Shown: positions 1 to 9,707, counted from the stretch's first letter. The stretch: 64,000 nucleotides of DNA from Corynebacterium gottingense (GCF_003693265.1 NZ_RDRE01000007.1:1-64000); one strand, 5' to 3'. Made by a program: numbers and translations. The notes: generated by a model from the sequence alone, not told the origin.

Positions 1-194
1 CAAGGTCTGCAATCACATCCATACCCAGCACCATACGGGCCTGTGACCAGCGCAAACAAGCACTTGTGAGAAGACTCCCAAAACACCCACCGAAGGGAAC
101 CGCGGGCCCGTTCCCTGCGTCTAATACGGGTTAAGGGTTTTCCGCGTGCCTCGCCGATGGGACAATGGTCCACCCGCTTGGTTAGGATGTTCGC

Positions 195-746
195 ATGCGC
201 CAGACCATTCTTGCCGGCACCATCGCTGCCGCACTCGCTGTATCCACCGTCCAGTTCAGCCCCCTCGTCCCGGCCGCCGCCGCTGCGGAGGCGGGAGAGA
301 ACGGGGGCGATGGGGCGTCATCAAGCACTCGCCCCAAGGGCAACAAGCCCGGCGACCCCGCGCCCGGCCTGAAGCCGCTGGACTACGACGAAGAGAAGGA
401 TCCCATGCACCTGGATCCGGACAAGAACCCGGTGAAGAAGGTGTCGAGCTCCGAGATGTTCCTGGATTGGACCAAGGACATGGAGGAGGGCGACGGCAAG
501 GACGTCGTGCAGGCGTGGGCGAAGAACTCGTCGGTGCCGGATACCGCGAACCCGTGGGAGCTGGCGAAGCAGGAGGTGCAGGGCTCGTCGATGATGTCGT
601 CCGGCTTTTTTACCGGCGACTTTGCGCAGAGCTCCGCGGGCTCGAGCCGCGCGGCGTCGTCCGTCATCCCGGTCATGCTGGGCCTGCTGGTGATCGGCCA
701 GCTCGTGGAGCTGGTGATGCGCGGCATCCGCATGGCGCAGCAGTAG
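195..746 (+). CDS. Secreted protein with C-terminal membrane segment, unknown function
   Basis: A 183-residue protein I do not recognise. It has a typical signal peptide at about residues 1-30 ending in an Ala-rich stretch, then a charged, low-complexity middle rich in Asp, Lys and Pro, and a hydrophobic segment near the C-terminus (about 159-177, PVMLGLLVIGQLVELVM). It is therefore probably exported and held in the membrane by its C-terminus. The hexamer TAGGAT lies 6 nt before the ATG at 183-188 with no Shine-Dalgarno sequence, so the mRNA is probably leaderless, which supports this start. No function can be assigned. Confidence 0.7.
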   Translation: MRQTILAGTIAAALAVSTVQFSPLVPAAAAAEAGENGGDGASSSTRPKGNKPGDPAPGLKPLDYDEEKDPMHLDPDKNPVKKVSSSEMFLDWTKDMEEGDGKDVVQAWAKNSSVPDTANPWELAKQEVQGSSMMSSGFFTGDFAQSSAGSSRAASSVIPVMLGLLVIGQLVELVMRGIRMAQQ

Positions 747-792
747 CTACGCCGCACGGCATGGCAACTTCCCCACCGACGCCGTTGCGAGT

Positions 793-814
793 AATATACG
801 GTGAACAGTATATT
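793..814. promoter_or_regulatory. Inverted repeat upstream of amino acid ABC operon
   Basis: AATATAC (793-799) and GTATATT (808-814) form a perfect 7-bp inverted repeat with an 8-nt spacer, 20 nt before the start of the substrate-binding protein gene. It is AT-rich in a GC-rich setting and overlaps the likely promoter. It looks like an operator; the cognate regulator is unknown. It does not fit the AmtR motif as I remember it. Confidence 0.45.
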
Positions 815-834
815 TCTACGCTTCTGGAAGTTCC

Positions 835-1749
835 ATGCACGCAACATTCACCGCACGCCGGGCAGGCGTCCTCGGGGCCTGCCTCGCCGCAGCGACCCTG
901 CTGACCGGCTGCGTGACTAACACCGAGGACGGTACGCCCGATGCCTGGGAGCCGATCGTCCCGGAAGAAGTCCCCGAGATCGCGGCCCTCGTGCCCGAGC
1001 AGGTCGCCGCGGACGGCAAGCTTTCCATCGGCGCCAACCCGCCATTCGCCCCGTTCGAGTTTAAGAACTCCGAGGGCGAACTCATCGGGTTCGAAATGGA
1101 CATCGGACGCGCGCTCGCGGGCGTGATGGGCCTGGAATACGACCCGCAAGACATGGACTTCTCCATGATCCTCCCCGCGGTGCAAGCCGGCAGCCTCGAT
1201 GCCGGCATGTCTGGATTCACTGACAACCCGGAGCGTCGCGAATCGTTCGACTTCGTCGACTTCCTGTACGCCGGCATCCAGTGGGCGCGGCAGACTGGCA
1301 GCGCCGTCGACCCCAACGACGCCTGCGGGCTCACCGTTTCTGTGCAGCGCACGACCGTCTCCGAAACCGACGACGTGCGCCCCAAGTCCGACGCCTGCGT
1401 CGAGGCGGGCAAGGAGCCGATCACCGTCCTCTCCTTCGACACCGCCGATAACGCGGCGCTGGCCGCGCTCGTCGGCCGCGCGGACGCGTACAGCGCCGAC
1501 TCCCCCGTCACCGCGTGGGCTGTGGAGCGCTCGGGCGGCGACCTCGAGCTCGTCGGCGAGATGTTTGACGCGGCGCCGTACGGAATCGCCGTACCGAAGG
1601 ACTCGGAGCTGGGCCCCGTCATGGCGCTGGCCATGCAGCACCTGATCGACACTGGGGAATACGCCCGCATCCTGGAGCAGTGGAACGTCGATAGTGGGCT
1701 GCTCGAACACGCACTCCTGAACGAACAACCGATAGAAGGGCTGGGGTAA
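835..1749 (+). CDS. Amino acid ABC transporter substrate-binding lipoprotein
   Basis: A 304-residue extracytoplasmic binding protein of solute-binding family 3. The N-terminus has a lipoprotein signal peptide with lipobox LLTGC, Cys26 being the lipid site. The family fold is visible in the stretch around GANPPFAPFEF, followed by GFEMDIGRAL and the segment LPAVQAGSLDAGMSGFTDNPER. It opens a three-gene operon with a permease (6 nt gap) and an ATPase (3 nt gap). The specificity is a polar amino acid by family, but the exact ligand cannot be read from sequence. The inverted repeat just upstream may regulate the operon. Confidence 0.9.
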   Translation: MHATFTARRAGVLGACLAAATLLTGCVTNTEDGTPDAWEPIVPEEVPEIAALVPEQVAADGKLSIGANPPFAPFEFKNSEGELIGFEMDIGRALAGVMGLEYDPQDMDFSMILPAVQAGSLDAGMSGFTDNPERRESFDFVDFLYAGIQWARQTGSAVDPNDACGLTVSVQRTTVSETDDVRPKSDACVEAGKEPITVLSFDTADNAALAALVGRADAYSADSPVTAWAVERSGGDLELVGEMFDAAPYGIAVPKDSELGPVMALAMQHLIDTGEYARILEQWNVDSGLLEHALLNEQPIEGLG

Positions 1750-1755
1750 CACCAG

Positions 1756-2703
1756 ATGAGCAACAAGGTATACAGCCGGCGGAGCAAGCCGGAGCGCATC
1801 GAGGCGAAGCCGCTTCGCCACCCCGGCCGCTGGGTGCTCGCCGCGATCCTGGTCGCGCTCGTCGCCTGGTTCATCATCGGCGCCGCGCGTAACGACGCCT
1901 ACGGGTGGGACACCTACTTCCAGTACCTCTTTGACACCCGCATCGCCATCGCCGGCCTGCACACGCTCGCGATCACGCTGCTAGGCATGATCATCGGCGT
2001 CGTCGGCGGCATCCTGCTCGCGGTCATGCGCATGAGCCCGAACCCGGTGTTCAACGCGGTCGCCTGGCTCTTCCTCTGGGTCTTCCGCGGCACGCCGGTC
2101 TACGTGCAGCTGATGTTCTGGGGACTGATCGGCGCGATTTATGACTCGATCAACCTCGGCTTCACCGAGATCCCGCTCGAGCCGTTCACCTCTTCCGCGT
2201 TCGCGCTGGCGGTCGTGGGCCTCGGGTTGAACGAGGCCGCGTACATGGCGGAGATCGTCCGCTCGGGCGTGTCCTCGGTGCCGGAGGGCCAGGTCGAGGC
2301 GTCGAAGGCACTCGGCATGAGCTGGCGCCAAACGATGACGCGCACGGTGCTCCCGCAGGCGATGCGCATCATCATCCCACCGACGGGCAACGAGTTCATC
2401 TCGCTGCTCAAGACTTCGTCGCTAGTCGTGGCGGTCCCCTACTCGCTCGAGCTGTACGGCCGCTCCATGGACATCGCGGCGGCCCTGTTCCAGCCGGTGC
2501 CGCTGCTGCTCGTCGCGGCGACCTGGTACCTCGTCATCACCTCGCTGCTCATGGTCGCCCAGTACTACCTGGAGCGCTACTTCGAGCGCGGTGCGACTCG
2601 CCAGCTCACCGCCCGCCAGCTCGCCAGCTTGGCCGACGCGGAGGGCACCATCCCCTCCAACGTGGAAATCATCACCGCACCGGACAAGAAGAAGGGACGC
2701 TAA
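1756..2703 (+). CDS. Amino acid ABC transporter permease
   Basis: A 315-residue HisM/GlnP-type inner-membrane permease. An Arg/Lys-rich cytoplasmic head (about 1-27) is followed by several membrane segments. The permease signature WVFRGTPVYVQL and the EAA loop (EASKALGMSWRQT, which contacts the ATPase) are clear. The C-terminal tail of about 45 residues is cytoplasmic and longer than usual. It lies between the binding protein and the ATPase genes with near-zero spacing, so the three are co-transcribed. Only one permease is present, so it should act as a homodimer. Confidence 0.92.
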   Translation: MSNKVYSRRSKPERIEAKPLRHPGRWVLAAILVALVAWFIIGAARNDAYGWDTYFQYLFDTRIAIAGLHTLAITLLGMIIGVVGGILLAVMRMSPNPVFNAVAWLFLWVFRGTPVYVQLMFWGLIGAIYDSINLGFTEIPLEPFTSSAFALAVVGLGLNEAAYMAEIVRSGVSSVPEGQVEASKALGMSWRQTMTRTVLPQAMRIIIPPTGNEFISLLKTSSLVVAVPYSLELYGRSMDIAAALFQPVPLLLVAATWYLVITSLLMVAQYYLERYFERGATRQLTARQLASLADAEGTIPSNVEIITAPDKKKGR

Positions 2704-2706
2704 GCC

Positions 2707-3480
2707 ATGACGGTCAAAGCAACACCGATGATCCAGGCCGTGGACGTGTGGAAGTCGTTCGGCCAGTTGGACGTGCTCAAAGGCATCAACCTGGAGGTCA
2801 TGCCGGGCAGCGTCACCTGCCTCATCGGCCCATCGGGGTCCGGCAAGTCGACGTTCCTGCGCTGCGTCAATCACCTGGAAAAGGTCAGCGCGGGCCGCCT
2901 GTACGTCGACGGCGACCTGATCGGCTACCGCGAGCGCGACGGCGTGCTCTACGAGATGAGCGAGAAGGATGCGGCCAAGCAGCGCCGCGACATCGGCATG
3001 GTGTTCCAGAACTTCAACCTCTTCGGCCACCGCACGGTGCTGGAAAACATCATCGAGGCGCCGATCCACGTCAAGGGCGAGGACCCGGCGAAGGCGAAGG
3101 CGCGCGCGATGGAACTGCTTGAGATGGTCGGCCTCGCCGCGAAGGCCGACGCCTTCCCCATCCAGCTCTCGGGTGGCCAGCAGCAGCGCGTCGCGATCGC
3201 GCGCGCCGTGGCCATGGAGCCGAAGCTCATGCTTTTCGACGAGCCCACGTCTGCCCTCGACCCCGAGCTCGTCGGCGAAGTGCTGCGCGTGATGAAGGAC
3301 CTCGCCGCCGAGGGTATGACGATGATGGTGGTCACCCACGAGATGGCGTTTGCCCACGAAGTGGCCGACCACGTTGCGTTCATGGCGAACGGCCAGGTCA
3401 TCGAGTACGGCACGCCCGCCGAGGTCCTGGACAACCCGCGCGAGGAGCGCACCAAGGCCTTCGTTTCGACGCTGTTCTAA
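2707..3480 (+). CDS. Amino acid ABC transporter ATP-binding protein
   Basis: A 257-residue GlnQ/HisP-type ATPase that powers the importer encoded by the two preceding genes. Walker A is GPSGSGKST at residues 41-49, the signature is LSGGQQQR and Walker B is [12 protein letters not shown]. An insertion after Walker A ([19 protein letters not shown]) is typical of polar amino acid ATPases. The start lies 3 nt after the permease stop. It is the last gene of the operon; the next gene is convergent after 18 nt. Confidence 0.93.
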   Translation: MTVKATPMIQAVDVWKSFGQLDVLKGINLEVMPGSVTCLIGPSGSGKSTFLRCVNHLEKVSAGRLYVDGDLIGYRERDGVLYEMSEKDAAKQRRDIGMVFQNFNLFGHRTVLENIIEAPIHVKGEDPAKAKARAMELLEMVGLAAKADAFPIQLSGGQQQRVAIARAVAMEPKLMLFDEPTSALDPELVGEVLRVMKDLAAEGMTMMVVTHEMAFAHEVADHVAFMANGQVIEYGTPAEVLDNPREERTKAFVSTLF

Positions 3481-3498
3481 CGCTCGTTCTAGCGCCCT

Positions 3499-4251
3499 TT
3501 ACGCCCCGAACATCCCGACCAGCCCGCGCACGAGCGCGGTAAACCCGCCGAAAAACGCGAGCGAGAGCGCCACGGTGTGCGCCTTGGCGCTCGGGATGTG
3601 CGGGGCTAATTTCGTGCCCGCAACCTGGCCGACGATGAGCCCCGCGGCCGCCGCCACCCAGAACGCCGCCGGGATGGTCGCCAGGTTCGCAGCCCCGGTG
3701 AGCTCCTTGATCAGGAACGAGACCGCGCCGGAGACCATGAAGATGGGCTGCAGGGTGGCCGCGTAGGTGCGCTGCGGCCAGCGCGCCGCCTGCGAGTACA
3801 CCGTGATGGCGGGCCCTGCCACGCCAGCGAGCGTGTTCATGAACCCGCCGACGGCGCCGGAGACGGCCGCGGGCAGCGCGCCTTCGATAGGCGGCACGTA
3901 GCGCTTACCCAGGGTCACCACGCTCAGCGCGATGAGGAGCACGATGCCGACGACCACGAGCAGCGCCGAGGGCGACACCGCGCGGATGAGGAACGCACCC
4001 GGCACCGCGCCGACGACGAGCGCCGCCGCAATCGGTGCGAACTTGCCCCAATCGACGTCCGCGCGCATGGACCACGTGTTCAGCACCGCGTTGATCGTGG
4101 CGAGGACGTTGATGAGGATGATGCCCACGACCGGCCCCAGCATGAGCGAGAGCGCGGGCGCGGCGATGAGACCGAGCCCCATGCCGGAGACGCGCTGGGA
4201 GATGGCGCCGGCAGCGATGGCAACGAACACGCCGACGGCGAGCCAGATCAC
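3499..4251 (-). CDS. TauE/SafE family sulfite/anion exporter
   Basis: A 250-residue integral membrane protein with about eight hydrophobic segments and the duplicated Gly-rich motifs of the TauE/SafE family (GVFVAIAAGAISQRVSGMG near the N-terminus; AVGGFMNTLAGVAGPAI in the second half). Members move sulfite, organosulfonates or similar anions; the substrate here is unknown. I place the start at GTG 4251, because it overlaps the coaD stop in a GTGA and gives an N-terminus at the first membrane helix. The longer in-frame upstream part runs in an alternative frame through coaD. It is the last gene of an rsmD-coaD-exporter operon. Confidence 0.82.
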   Translation of the reverse strand: MIWLAVGVFVAIAAGAISQRVSGMGLGLIAAPALSLMLGPVVGIILINVLATINAVLNTWSMRADVDWGKFAPIAAALVVGAVPGAFLIRAVSPSALLVVVGIVLLIALSVVTLGKRYVPPIEGALPAAVSGAVGGFMNTLAGVAGPAITVYSQAARWPQRTYAATLQPIFMVSGAVSFLIKELTGAANLATIPAAFWVAAAAGLIVGQVAGTKLAPHIPSAKAHTVALSLAFFGGFTALVRGLVGMFGA

Positions 4252-4724
4252 TGGAACTTCTCCCGCATGGCCTCGCGGACCGTGTGCGGCACCAGCCCGG
4301 TGACGTCGCCGCCGTACTTGGCCACCTCTTTGCACAGGGAGGAGGAGACGTAGCCGTACTTCTCGTCCGTCATGAGGAAGTAGGTGTCGATGCCGGACAA
4401 GCGGCGGTTCATCTGCGCCATGGGCAGCTCGTAGTCGTAGTCCAGCGAGGAGCGCAGGCCCTTGACCAGGGCGGTCACGCGGTGCTCGTTGGTGTAGTCG
4501 ACGAGCAGGCCTCCCCAGGAGTCCACGCGCACGCCCGGGATGTCGGCGGTCACCTCGCGGATAAGCGCCATGCGCTCCTCCACGCTAAACAGGCCCGACT
4601 TCTTCGACGGGTTGCCGGTGACAAGCACGACGACCTCGTCAAAGCTGTGCGAGGCACGGCGCACAATGTCGAGGTGCCCGTTCGTGATCGGGTCGAAGGA
4701 CCCGGGGCAGACAGCGGTGGTCAT
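4248..4724 (-). CDS. coaD: Phosphopantetheine adenylyltransferase
   Basis: A 158-residue enzyme, close to the usual 160. It transfers AMP to 4'-phosphopantetheine to give dephospho-CoA, the penultimate step of CoA synthesis. The nucleotidyltransferase motif PGSFDPITNGH is at residues 7-17 and the second motif YVSSSLCKEVAKYGG, equivalent to ISSTxxR, is near the C-terminus. The ATG at 4724 overlaps the rsmD stop (ATGA), and its own stop overlaps the next start, so translation of the three genes is probably coupled. The rsmD-coaD pairing is common in actinobacteria. Confidence 0.96.
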   Translation of the reverse strand: MTTAVCPGSFDPITNGHLDIVRRASHSFDEVVVLVTGNPSKKSGLFSVEERMALIREVTADIPGVRVDSWGGLLVDYTNEHRVTALVKGLRSSLDYDYELPMAQMNRRLSGIDTYFLMTDEKYGYVSSSLCKEVAKYGGDVTGLVPHTVREAMREKFQ

Positions 4725-5311
4725 TGCTCCTCGCTTTCGTTGGTCTCGGGGTCCGCGTAGACGGCCATGTCCATGCGGGCAATGCCGTAGGTGCGCTTCT
4801 TCAGCTTCTGGCCCGTCGGGGTGAAGGTCGCCGGCCAATCGGTCTCTGGGCTGTCGCGGTGGCGCTCGACGACGACCACGGCTCCGTCGATAAGCAATGG
4901 CTCGAGCGCGCGGACCATCTCGGCGACGGTGGCGTCATCGAGCGCGTACGGCGGGTCTGCGAGCACCATGTGGAAGTGCTTGCGCGGGGCGCGCGCAACG
5001 TAGGTGGAAGCCTTGACCGGCTCGATGCGGACGTCCGCGTGGCCGACGACCTCGGCGTTGTGCTCGATGACGGCGACCGCACGCGGGTCATTTTCCACCA
5101 GCACCACCTGCTGCGCGCCGCGCGACGCTGCCTCGAGGCCAAGCGCGCCGGAACCGGCGAACAGGTCGAGCACGTTCGCCCCCGTGAACCCGAAGCGGAC
5201 CTGGAGGGACGAAAACAGGCCCTCGCGGGCGCGGTCGGATGTCGGCCTCGTGCCCTCGGGCGGGACCTTGATCTTCCTGCCGCGGGCGTCTCCGGAAATA
5301 ATGCGGTTCAT
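4721..5311 (-). CDS. rsmD: 16S rRNA (guanine966-N2)-methyltransferase RsmD
   Basis: A 196-residue SAM-dependent methyltransferase that modifies G966 of 16S rRNA in the 30S subunit. The SAM-binding motif VLDLFAGSGALGLEA and the catalytic DPPY (VLADPPYAL) are both present, as is the family start MNRIISGDARGRKI. The ATG at 5311 is preferred over an in-frame ATG 9 nt upstream, because it matches the family N-terminus and TACAGT lies 7 nt before it, as in leaderless genes. It is the first gene of the rsmD-coaD-exporter operon. Confidence 0.95.
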   Translation of the reverse strand: MNRIISGDARGRKIKVPPEGTRPTSDRAREGLFSSLQVRFGFTGANVLDLFAGSGALGLEAASRGAQQVVLVENDPRAVAVIEHNAEVVGHADVRIEPVKASTYVARAPRKHFHMVLADPPYALDDATVAEMVRALEPLLIDGAVVVVERHRDSPETDWPATFTPTGQKLKKRTYGIARMDMAVYADPETNESEEQ

Positions 5312-5343
5312 GCCACACACTGTAGCGGGCAGGTAGCGCGGGT

Positions 5344-7446
5344 TTAGCTTTTGTCTAGGTATTCGAAGTCTTCGGCGACAAAGTCCGCGGTGGCGCTGCG
5401 CGCGAACTCCAGGTTGTCGGCGACGATGCTGCCCGCGTCCCGGTAGGCGCGCTCGACGAGTGCTCGGTCGTCCACAAGATTGATCAGCCGCAGGGTGCGG
5501 TGCAGGCCCGATTGCTCCTTGCCCAGCACGTCGCCCTCGCGGCGGTTGAGCAGATCAAGCTCCGCGAGTTTGAAGCCGTCCGTGGTGGCCGCGACCTGCT
5601 GTACCCGGGTAAACGACGGGGAGCCCTGGTCCGCCAGCGTATGGAAGAGGCACCACGACTCGAACCCGCCACGGCCGACGCGCCCGCGCAGCTGGTGCAG
5701 CTGGGAGACGCCGAAGTGTTCGGACTCGCGCACCATCATCACCGTGGCGTTGGGCACGTCCACGCCGACCTCGATCACCGTGGTGGACACGAGCACGTCC
5801 GTGGCGCCCGCGGCGAAATCCGCCATCACGGCGTCCTTCTCCTCGCCCTTCATCCGGCCGTGGAGGACGGCGACCGTGCTGTCCGGGAACTCCGCGTCGG
5901 CGAGGTACTCGGCCACCTCGTGCACGCCACCCTCGCCCTCGATCCTGGGGCAGACAATGTACGCCTGGTGGCCCGCCGCGATCTCTTCGCGGATCTTCTC
6001 CCACGCGCGCGCCACCCAGGACGGCCGAAACTCCGGCACGACCGAGGAGCGAATCGGCTTGCGCCCGCCCGGCAGCTCCTTGAGCGTGGACACACTCAGG
6101 TCGCCGAACACGGTGATAGCGATGGTGCGCGGGATGGGGGTCGCGGTCATGACGAGCAGGTGCGGGGTGCGCTCCCCCGCCTTCGCCCGCAGCGTATCAC
6201 GCTGCTCCACCCCGAACCGGTGCTGCTCATCCACCACGACCAGCCCGAGGTTGAAAAAGTCCACCGTGTCCTGGATCAGCGCGTGCGTTCCCACGACAAT
6301 GTCCGCCTCGCCGGAGACGATCTTGAGCAGCGCCTCCTGCTTCTGCGCGGCCCCCATGGAGCCGGTGAGCGCGACGACGCGCGCGGGAACGCCGGCGCGC
6401 AGCAGCGTCTCTGCAAGCGAGCGCGCGTGCTGCATCGCCAGCACCTCGGTCGGCGCGAGAAGCGCGGCCTGCGCGCCGTTGTCCACCGCCTGCAGCATGG
6501 CGATCAGCGCGATGATCGTCTTGCCGGAGCCGACCTCACCCTGCAACAGCCGGCTCATCGGCCGCACGGAGGCCATGTCCGCGCTGATCTCCCCGAACAC
6601 CGCCGACTGGCCCTCCGTGAGCGCGAACGGCAGCTGGTCCAGCAGCCTCGCCTGGTCCCGGTCCGCCACCCGCGGCAGGGCCTCCGCGCGACGGTGCGAG
6701 AGGTCTGCCCGGCGCACCCCCATGGCCAGCGCGACGGACAGCGCCTCGTCGTACTTCAGTCGGTGCAGCGCCTTGCCGGGCCCCTCGGGACCGGGCTCGT
6801 GGATCTGGCGGACCGCCGAGTTCAGCGGCAGCATCCCGATCGGCGTGAACCCGAGCGGCTCCTCGATGGTCGGCAGCGAGTGCAGGACCATGTGGACCGC
6901 GCCCATAATCGTCCAGGTGTTGATCCCCTTTTTCGCCGGGTAGATGGGCAGCCAGTCGCGCCCGGAAAGGATCTGCTCCAACGACCCGAAGTGCATGAGT
7001 TGTTTCAGTGAGCCGGTGGCCTGGGACGTGCCGTCGAGAAGCACGAAGTCCGGGTGCTGGAGCTGGGGGCGGCCGCGAAAAAAATTGAGCTTGCCGTTGA
7101 GCATCACGCGGCGACCCTCGCGGAGCATGCGTTGCGCGTAGGCGGAGCCGAAGAAGGTGGCGGGGATGGTTTGGCGGCCGTCGTCGACCTCGATGCGGAA
7201 GATGGGGCGCTTCGGGGTCTTGCGGTTCGGGATCAGGGTCGTGCTCACGACGGTGCCGATGATCGTCGCGGTGGAGCCCTCCTCCATGCCGGTCAAGTCT
7301 GCGCCCTTGCCGTACTGGAGGTAGCGGCGCGGGTAGTACTGCAGGAGCTCGCCGCAGGTCGTGATGTCCAGGTGCTTCGCAATCGCCCGCGCCTGTTTGA
7401 GCGGGATGACCAGGTTCAGCGGACGCGAGTCTGCAAACCCAAGCAT
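5344..7446 (-). CDS. recG: ATP-dependent DNA helicase RecG
   Basis: A 700-residue helicase, near the typical 690-740. It remodels stalled replication forks and Holliday junctions. An N-terminal wedge/OB region comes first (residues about 45-150), then helicase motifs: Walker A GEVGSGKT, DEQHR in VVDEQHRFGVEQR, TATPIPRT, and the C-terminal LRGRVGRG. The start is 3 nt after the stop of the upstream DAK2 gene, so the two are co-transcribed. This DAK2-recG order is common in Gram-positive genomes. Confidence 0.96.
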   Translation of the reverse strand: MLGFADSRPLNLVIPLKQARAIAKHLDITTCGELLQYYPRRYLQYGKGADLTGMEEGSTATIIGTVVSTTLIPNRKTPKRPIFRIEVDDGRQTIPATFFGSAYAQRMLREGRRVMLNGKLNFFRGRPQLQHPDFVLLDGTSQATGSLKQLMHFGSLEQILSGRDWLPIYPAKKGINTWTIMGAVHMVLHSLPTIEEPLGFTPIGMLPLNSAVRQIHEPGPEGPGKALHRLKYDEALSVALAMGVRRADLSHRRAEALPRVADRDQARLLDQLPFALTEGQSAVFGEISADMASVRPMSRLLQGEVGSGKTIIALIAMLQAVDNGAQAALLAPTEVLAMQHARSLAETLLRAGVPARVVALTGSMGAAQKQEALLKIVSGEADIVVGTHALIQDTVDFFNLGLVVVDEQHRFGVEQRDTLRAKAGERTPHLLVMTATPIPRTIAITVFGDLSVSTLKELPGGRKPIRSSVVPEFRPSWVARAWEKIREEIAAGHQAYIVCPRIEGEGGVHEVAEYLADAEFPDSTVAVLHGRMKGEEKDAVMADFAAGATDVLVSTTVIEVGVDVPNATVMMVRESEHFGVSQLHQLRGRVGRGGFESWCLFHTLADQGSPSFTRVQQVAATTDGFKLAELDLLNRREGDVLGKEQSGLHRTLRLINLVDDRALVERAYRDAGSIVADNLEFARSATADFVAEDFEYLDKS

Positions 7447-7449
7447 GGA

Positions 7450-9051
7450 CTACTCCACCCCGATCTCGGCGACCGCGCCGAGGCCGTCTGCCGGGTACGC
7501 CACCGCCTCAACGCCGAGCGACTCAGCGAACCGCACCGCGAGCGCGTCCAACTCGTCGGCGTGCAGGTAGGTGGGGTCGTAGAGCACCGTGACCTGCTCG
7601 CCGCCGTGGTCGAGCAGGCGCCGGCACGCGCCCTCGAGCGCCTCCGCCGGCGTGTCCGCGATGAGCACGGTCTCTCCGTGAGCAGTAACGATGATGTCGC
7701 CCTTGCCCACGGGGCCACCCTGGATAAGCCCCGCCTTTTCGGCGCGGTGCGCGACGGCCGTGCGCATCTCGCCCGCGGCCTCAGACATGGTGAACGCGGC
7801 GGTCGCCAGGGGCTGGTTCGCGTCGTGGACGGTCAGCGCAGCGATCCCGGAGACCAGCCGCACGGTGGCAAGCAGCGTGATCGTCTGTTCGAAGGCCCGC
7901 GTCGCGCGCTCGACCGCGACCAGGTTCCGGCTGTCCAGCAGCCCGTTTGGCAGCAGGATCACCTCCTGGGCGCGGGAGCGGCGGATCGCTGCGAGGATGT
8001 CCGCCACCACATCAGGGCCGGGGGCAATGGTCACGGCGCCGGCCTGACCGTACAGCTCGGTGAGCGAACCGGGCGGCGTGACCGCGATGATCACCCGCTT
8101 CGGCGCGTGCGTCACCGGCTCCGCGGGCAGGATCTCCAGCCGCAGGTCGCTGACCTTCCCGGCGCCGAAGGCCTGCTCGATCACCTCGCCGGCGCGCTCG
8201 GTGTGGATATGGACGGTTCCCTCGTCCTCGCCGGCGCGCGCGACGACGAGGCTGTCTCCCAGCCCGACCAGCGCGTCTTCGAGCCTCCCGAGCGCACCGA
8301 CCTCGCCGCGGAAGTAGAACATGACCTCAAGGTTTCCCGCGGCACCGTGCGAGTGCGCCGCCGAGCCAGTGCTTCTGGGCGCCCCCTCCCCCGGCTCGCT
8401 TGCCCCCGGCGCGTTTTGCGCAGCGCCATCCGCCACCTCGGCCACGAGGGCTTCGAGGAGGATGACCAGCCCCGTCGCGCCCGCGTCGACGACTCCGGCT
8501 TGGCGCAGGGCCTCGAGCTGCGACGGCGTGTTCGCCAGCGCCTGCTGCGCCGCCCCGGTTGCGGCGGCAGCGACGTCGCTGAGCGTGTTCGCGGTGGTGC
8601 CGGCAGCCGCCTCCTCTGCGGCGACGGCGGCGGCCCGCAGCACGGTGATCACTGTGCCCTCGACGGGCTCGGCGATCGCCCGGTCCGCAAACCGCACCGC
8701 GGCGGCGAGCGCGTCGGCGACGATGGCCCCACCGGAGGTCTCCTCCGTCATGGACTGCGCCAGGCCGCGCATGACCTGGGAGAGCACGACGCCGGAGTTG
8801 CCGCGTGCGCCCCGCACCGCGCCCTGGGCGAGGGCTTCAGCGACCTCGGCGGCCGTGGCGTCCGCGCCGATCTGCTCGGTCGCCTCCACGGCAGCATGCA
8901 TGGTGTGCGCCATGTTGGAGCCGGTGTCCGCGTCGGGAACCGGGAACACGTTGAGCTCGTTGATCTCCACCCTGCGGCGTTCGAGTTCGCTGGCGGCGCG
9001 CCTGGCCCATGAGCGCAGGCGGTCACCGTCGAAGCCACGAGGAGTCACCAT
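7450..9051 (-). CDS. DAK2 domain protein, FakA-like fatty acid kinase
   Basis: A 533-residue protein with an N-terminal DhaL/DAK2 kinase domain (NVFPVPDADTGSNMAHTM, with the Asp cluster that binds Mg-ATP, and GARGNSGVVLSQ) and a C-terminal FakA/DegV-like half. In Firmicutes FakA phosphorylates fatty acids presented by FakB; in actinobacteria the function is inferred. ATG at 9051 is used; TAAGAT sits 8 nt upstream, consistent with a leaderless mRNA, and a GTG one codon downstream is a possible alternative. It leads recG with a 3-nt gap. Confidence 0.85.
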   Translation of the reverse strand: MVTPRGFDGDRLRSWARRAASELERRRVEINELNVFPVPDADTGSNMAHTMHAAVEATEQIGADATAAEVAEALAQGAVRGARGNSGVVLSQVMRGLAQSMTEETSGGAIVADALAAAVRFADRAIAEPVEGTVITVLRAAAVAAEEAAAGTTANTLSDVAAAATGAAQQALANTPSQLEALRQAGVVDAGATGLVILLEALVAEVADGAAQNAPGASEPGEGAPRSTGSAAHSHGAAGNLEVMFYFRGEVGALGRLEDALVGLGDSLVVARAGEDEGTVHIHTERAGEVIEQAFGAGKVSDLRLEILPAEPVTHAPKRVIIAVTPPGSLTELYGQAGAVTIAPGPDVVADILAAIRRSRAQEVILLPNGLLDSRNLVAVERATRAFEQTITLLATVRLVSGIAALTVHDANQPLATAAFTMSEAAGEMRTAVAHRAEKAGLIQGGPVGKGDIIVTAHGETVLIADTPAEALEGACRRLLDHGGEQVTVLYDPTYLHADELDALAVRFAESLGVEAVAYPADGLGAVAEIGVE

Positions 9052-9062
9052 GAGCGGTTATC

Positions 9063-9707
9063 TTACAGGCCCCAGTCCACCGGCTGCCCACCTTGGTCTT
9101 GAAGCGCCTGGTTGGCCCGGCTAAACGGGCGGGAGCCGAAGAACCCTCGGTTGGCGGAAAGCGGGGACGGGTGCGGGGACTCGATGCGCGGCGTATCACC
9201 AAGGAAGCGCGCCGCCGACTGCGCGTCGCGGCCCCAGAGGATCGCCACGAGGGGCTGGTCGCGGGCCGCGAGCGCGCGGATCGCCGCCTCGGTCACCGCT
9301 TCCCAGCCCTTCCCGCGGTGCGAGGCGGGCGCACCGGGCCGGACCGTGAGCACGCGGTTGAGCAGCAGGATGCCCTGGGCGGACCAGGACGACAGGTCGC
9401 CGTCGGCGCGCGGGGCGACGCCGAGATCCTCCTGCAGCTCCTTGTAGATGTTGACCAGGCTGCGCGGCGGCTTCACGCCCGGCTGGGTGGAAAACGCCAG
9501 GCCCATCGGGTGGCCAGGCGTAGGGTACGGGTCCTGCCCGACGATGAGGACGCGCACCGCGTCGAACGGGTCCGCAAACGCGCGCAGGATGTCGTTACCG
9601 CGCGGCAGGTAGGCGTCCTCGCCGCGGAGGAAGTCTCCCATGGCGTGGATGCGGTCCTCCACTCCCGCGAGCGGTGCCTGCCAGGTCTCGTGTACGGGCA
9701 GATTCAT
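9063..9707 (-). CDS. ung: Uracil-DNA glycosylase, family 1
   Basis: A 214-residue base-excision repair enzyme that removes uracil from DNA. The catalytic water-activating motif [10 protein letters not shown] and the DNA-intercalating loop [17 protein letters not shown] are both intact. The ATG at 9707 overlaps the thiL stop as ATGA, so the two genes are translationally coupled; longer in-frame upstream sequence is thiL read in a wrong frame. The gene ends 12 nt before the upstream end of the DAK2 gene, so ung may be in the same minus-strand transcript. Confidence 0.95.
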   Translation of the reverse strand: MNLPVHETWQAPLAGVEDRIHAMGDFLRGEDAYLPRGNDILRAFADPFDAVRVLIVGQDPYPTPGHPMGLAFSTQPGVKPPRSLVNIYKELQEDLGVAPRADGDLSSWSAQGILLLNRVLTVRPGAPASHRGKGWEAVTEAAIRALAARDQPLVAILWGRDAQSAARFLGDTPRIESPHPSPLSANRGFFGSRPFSRANQALQDQGGQPVDWGL

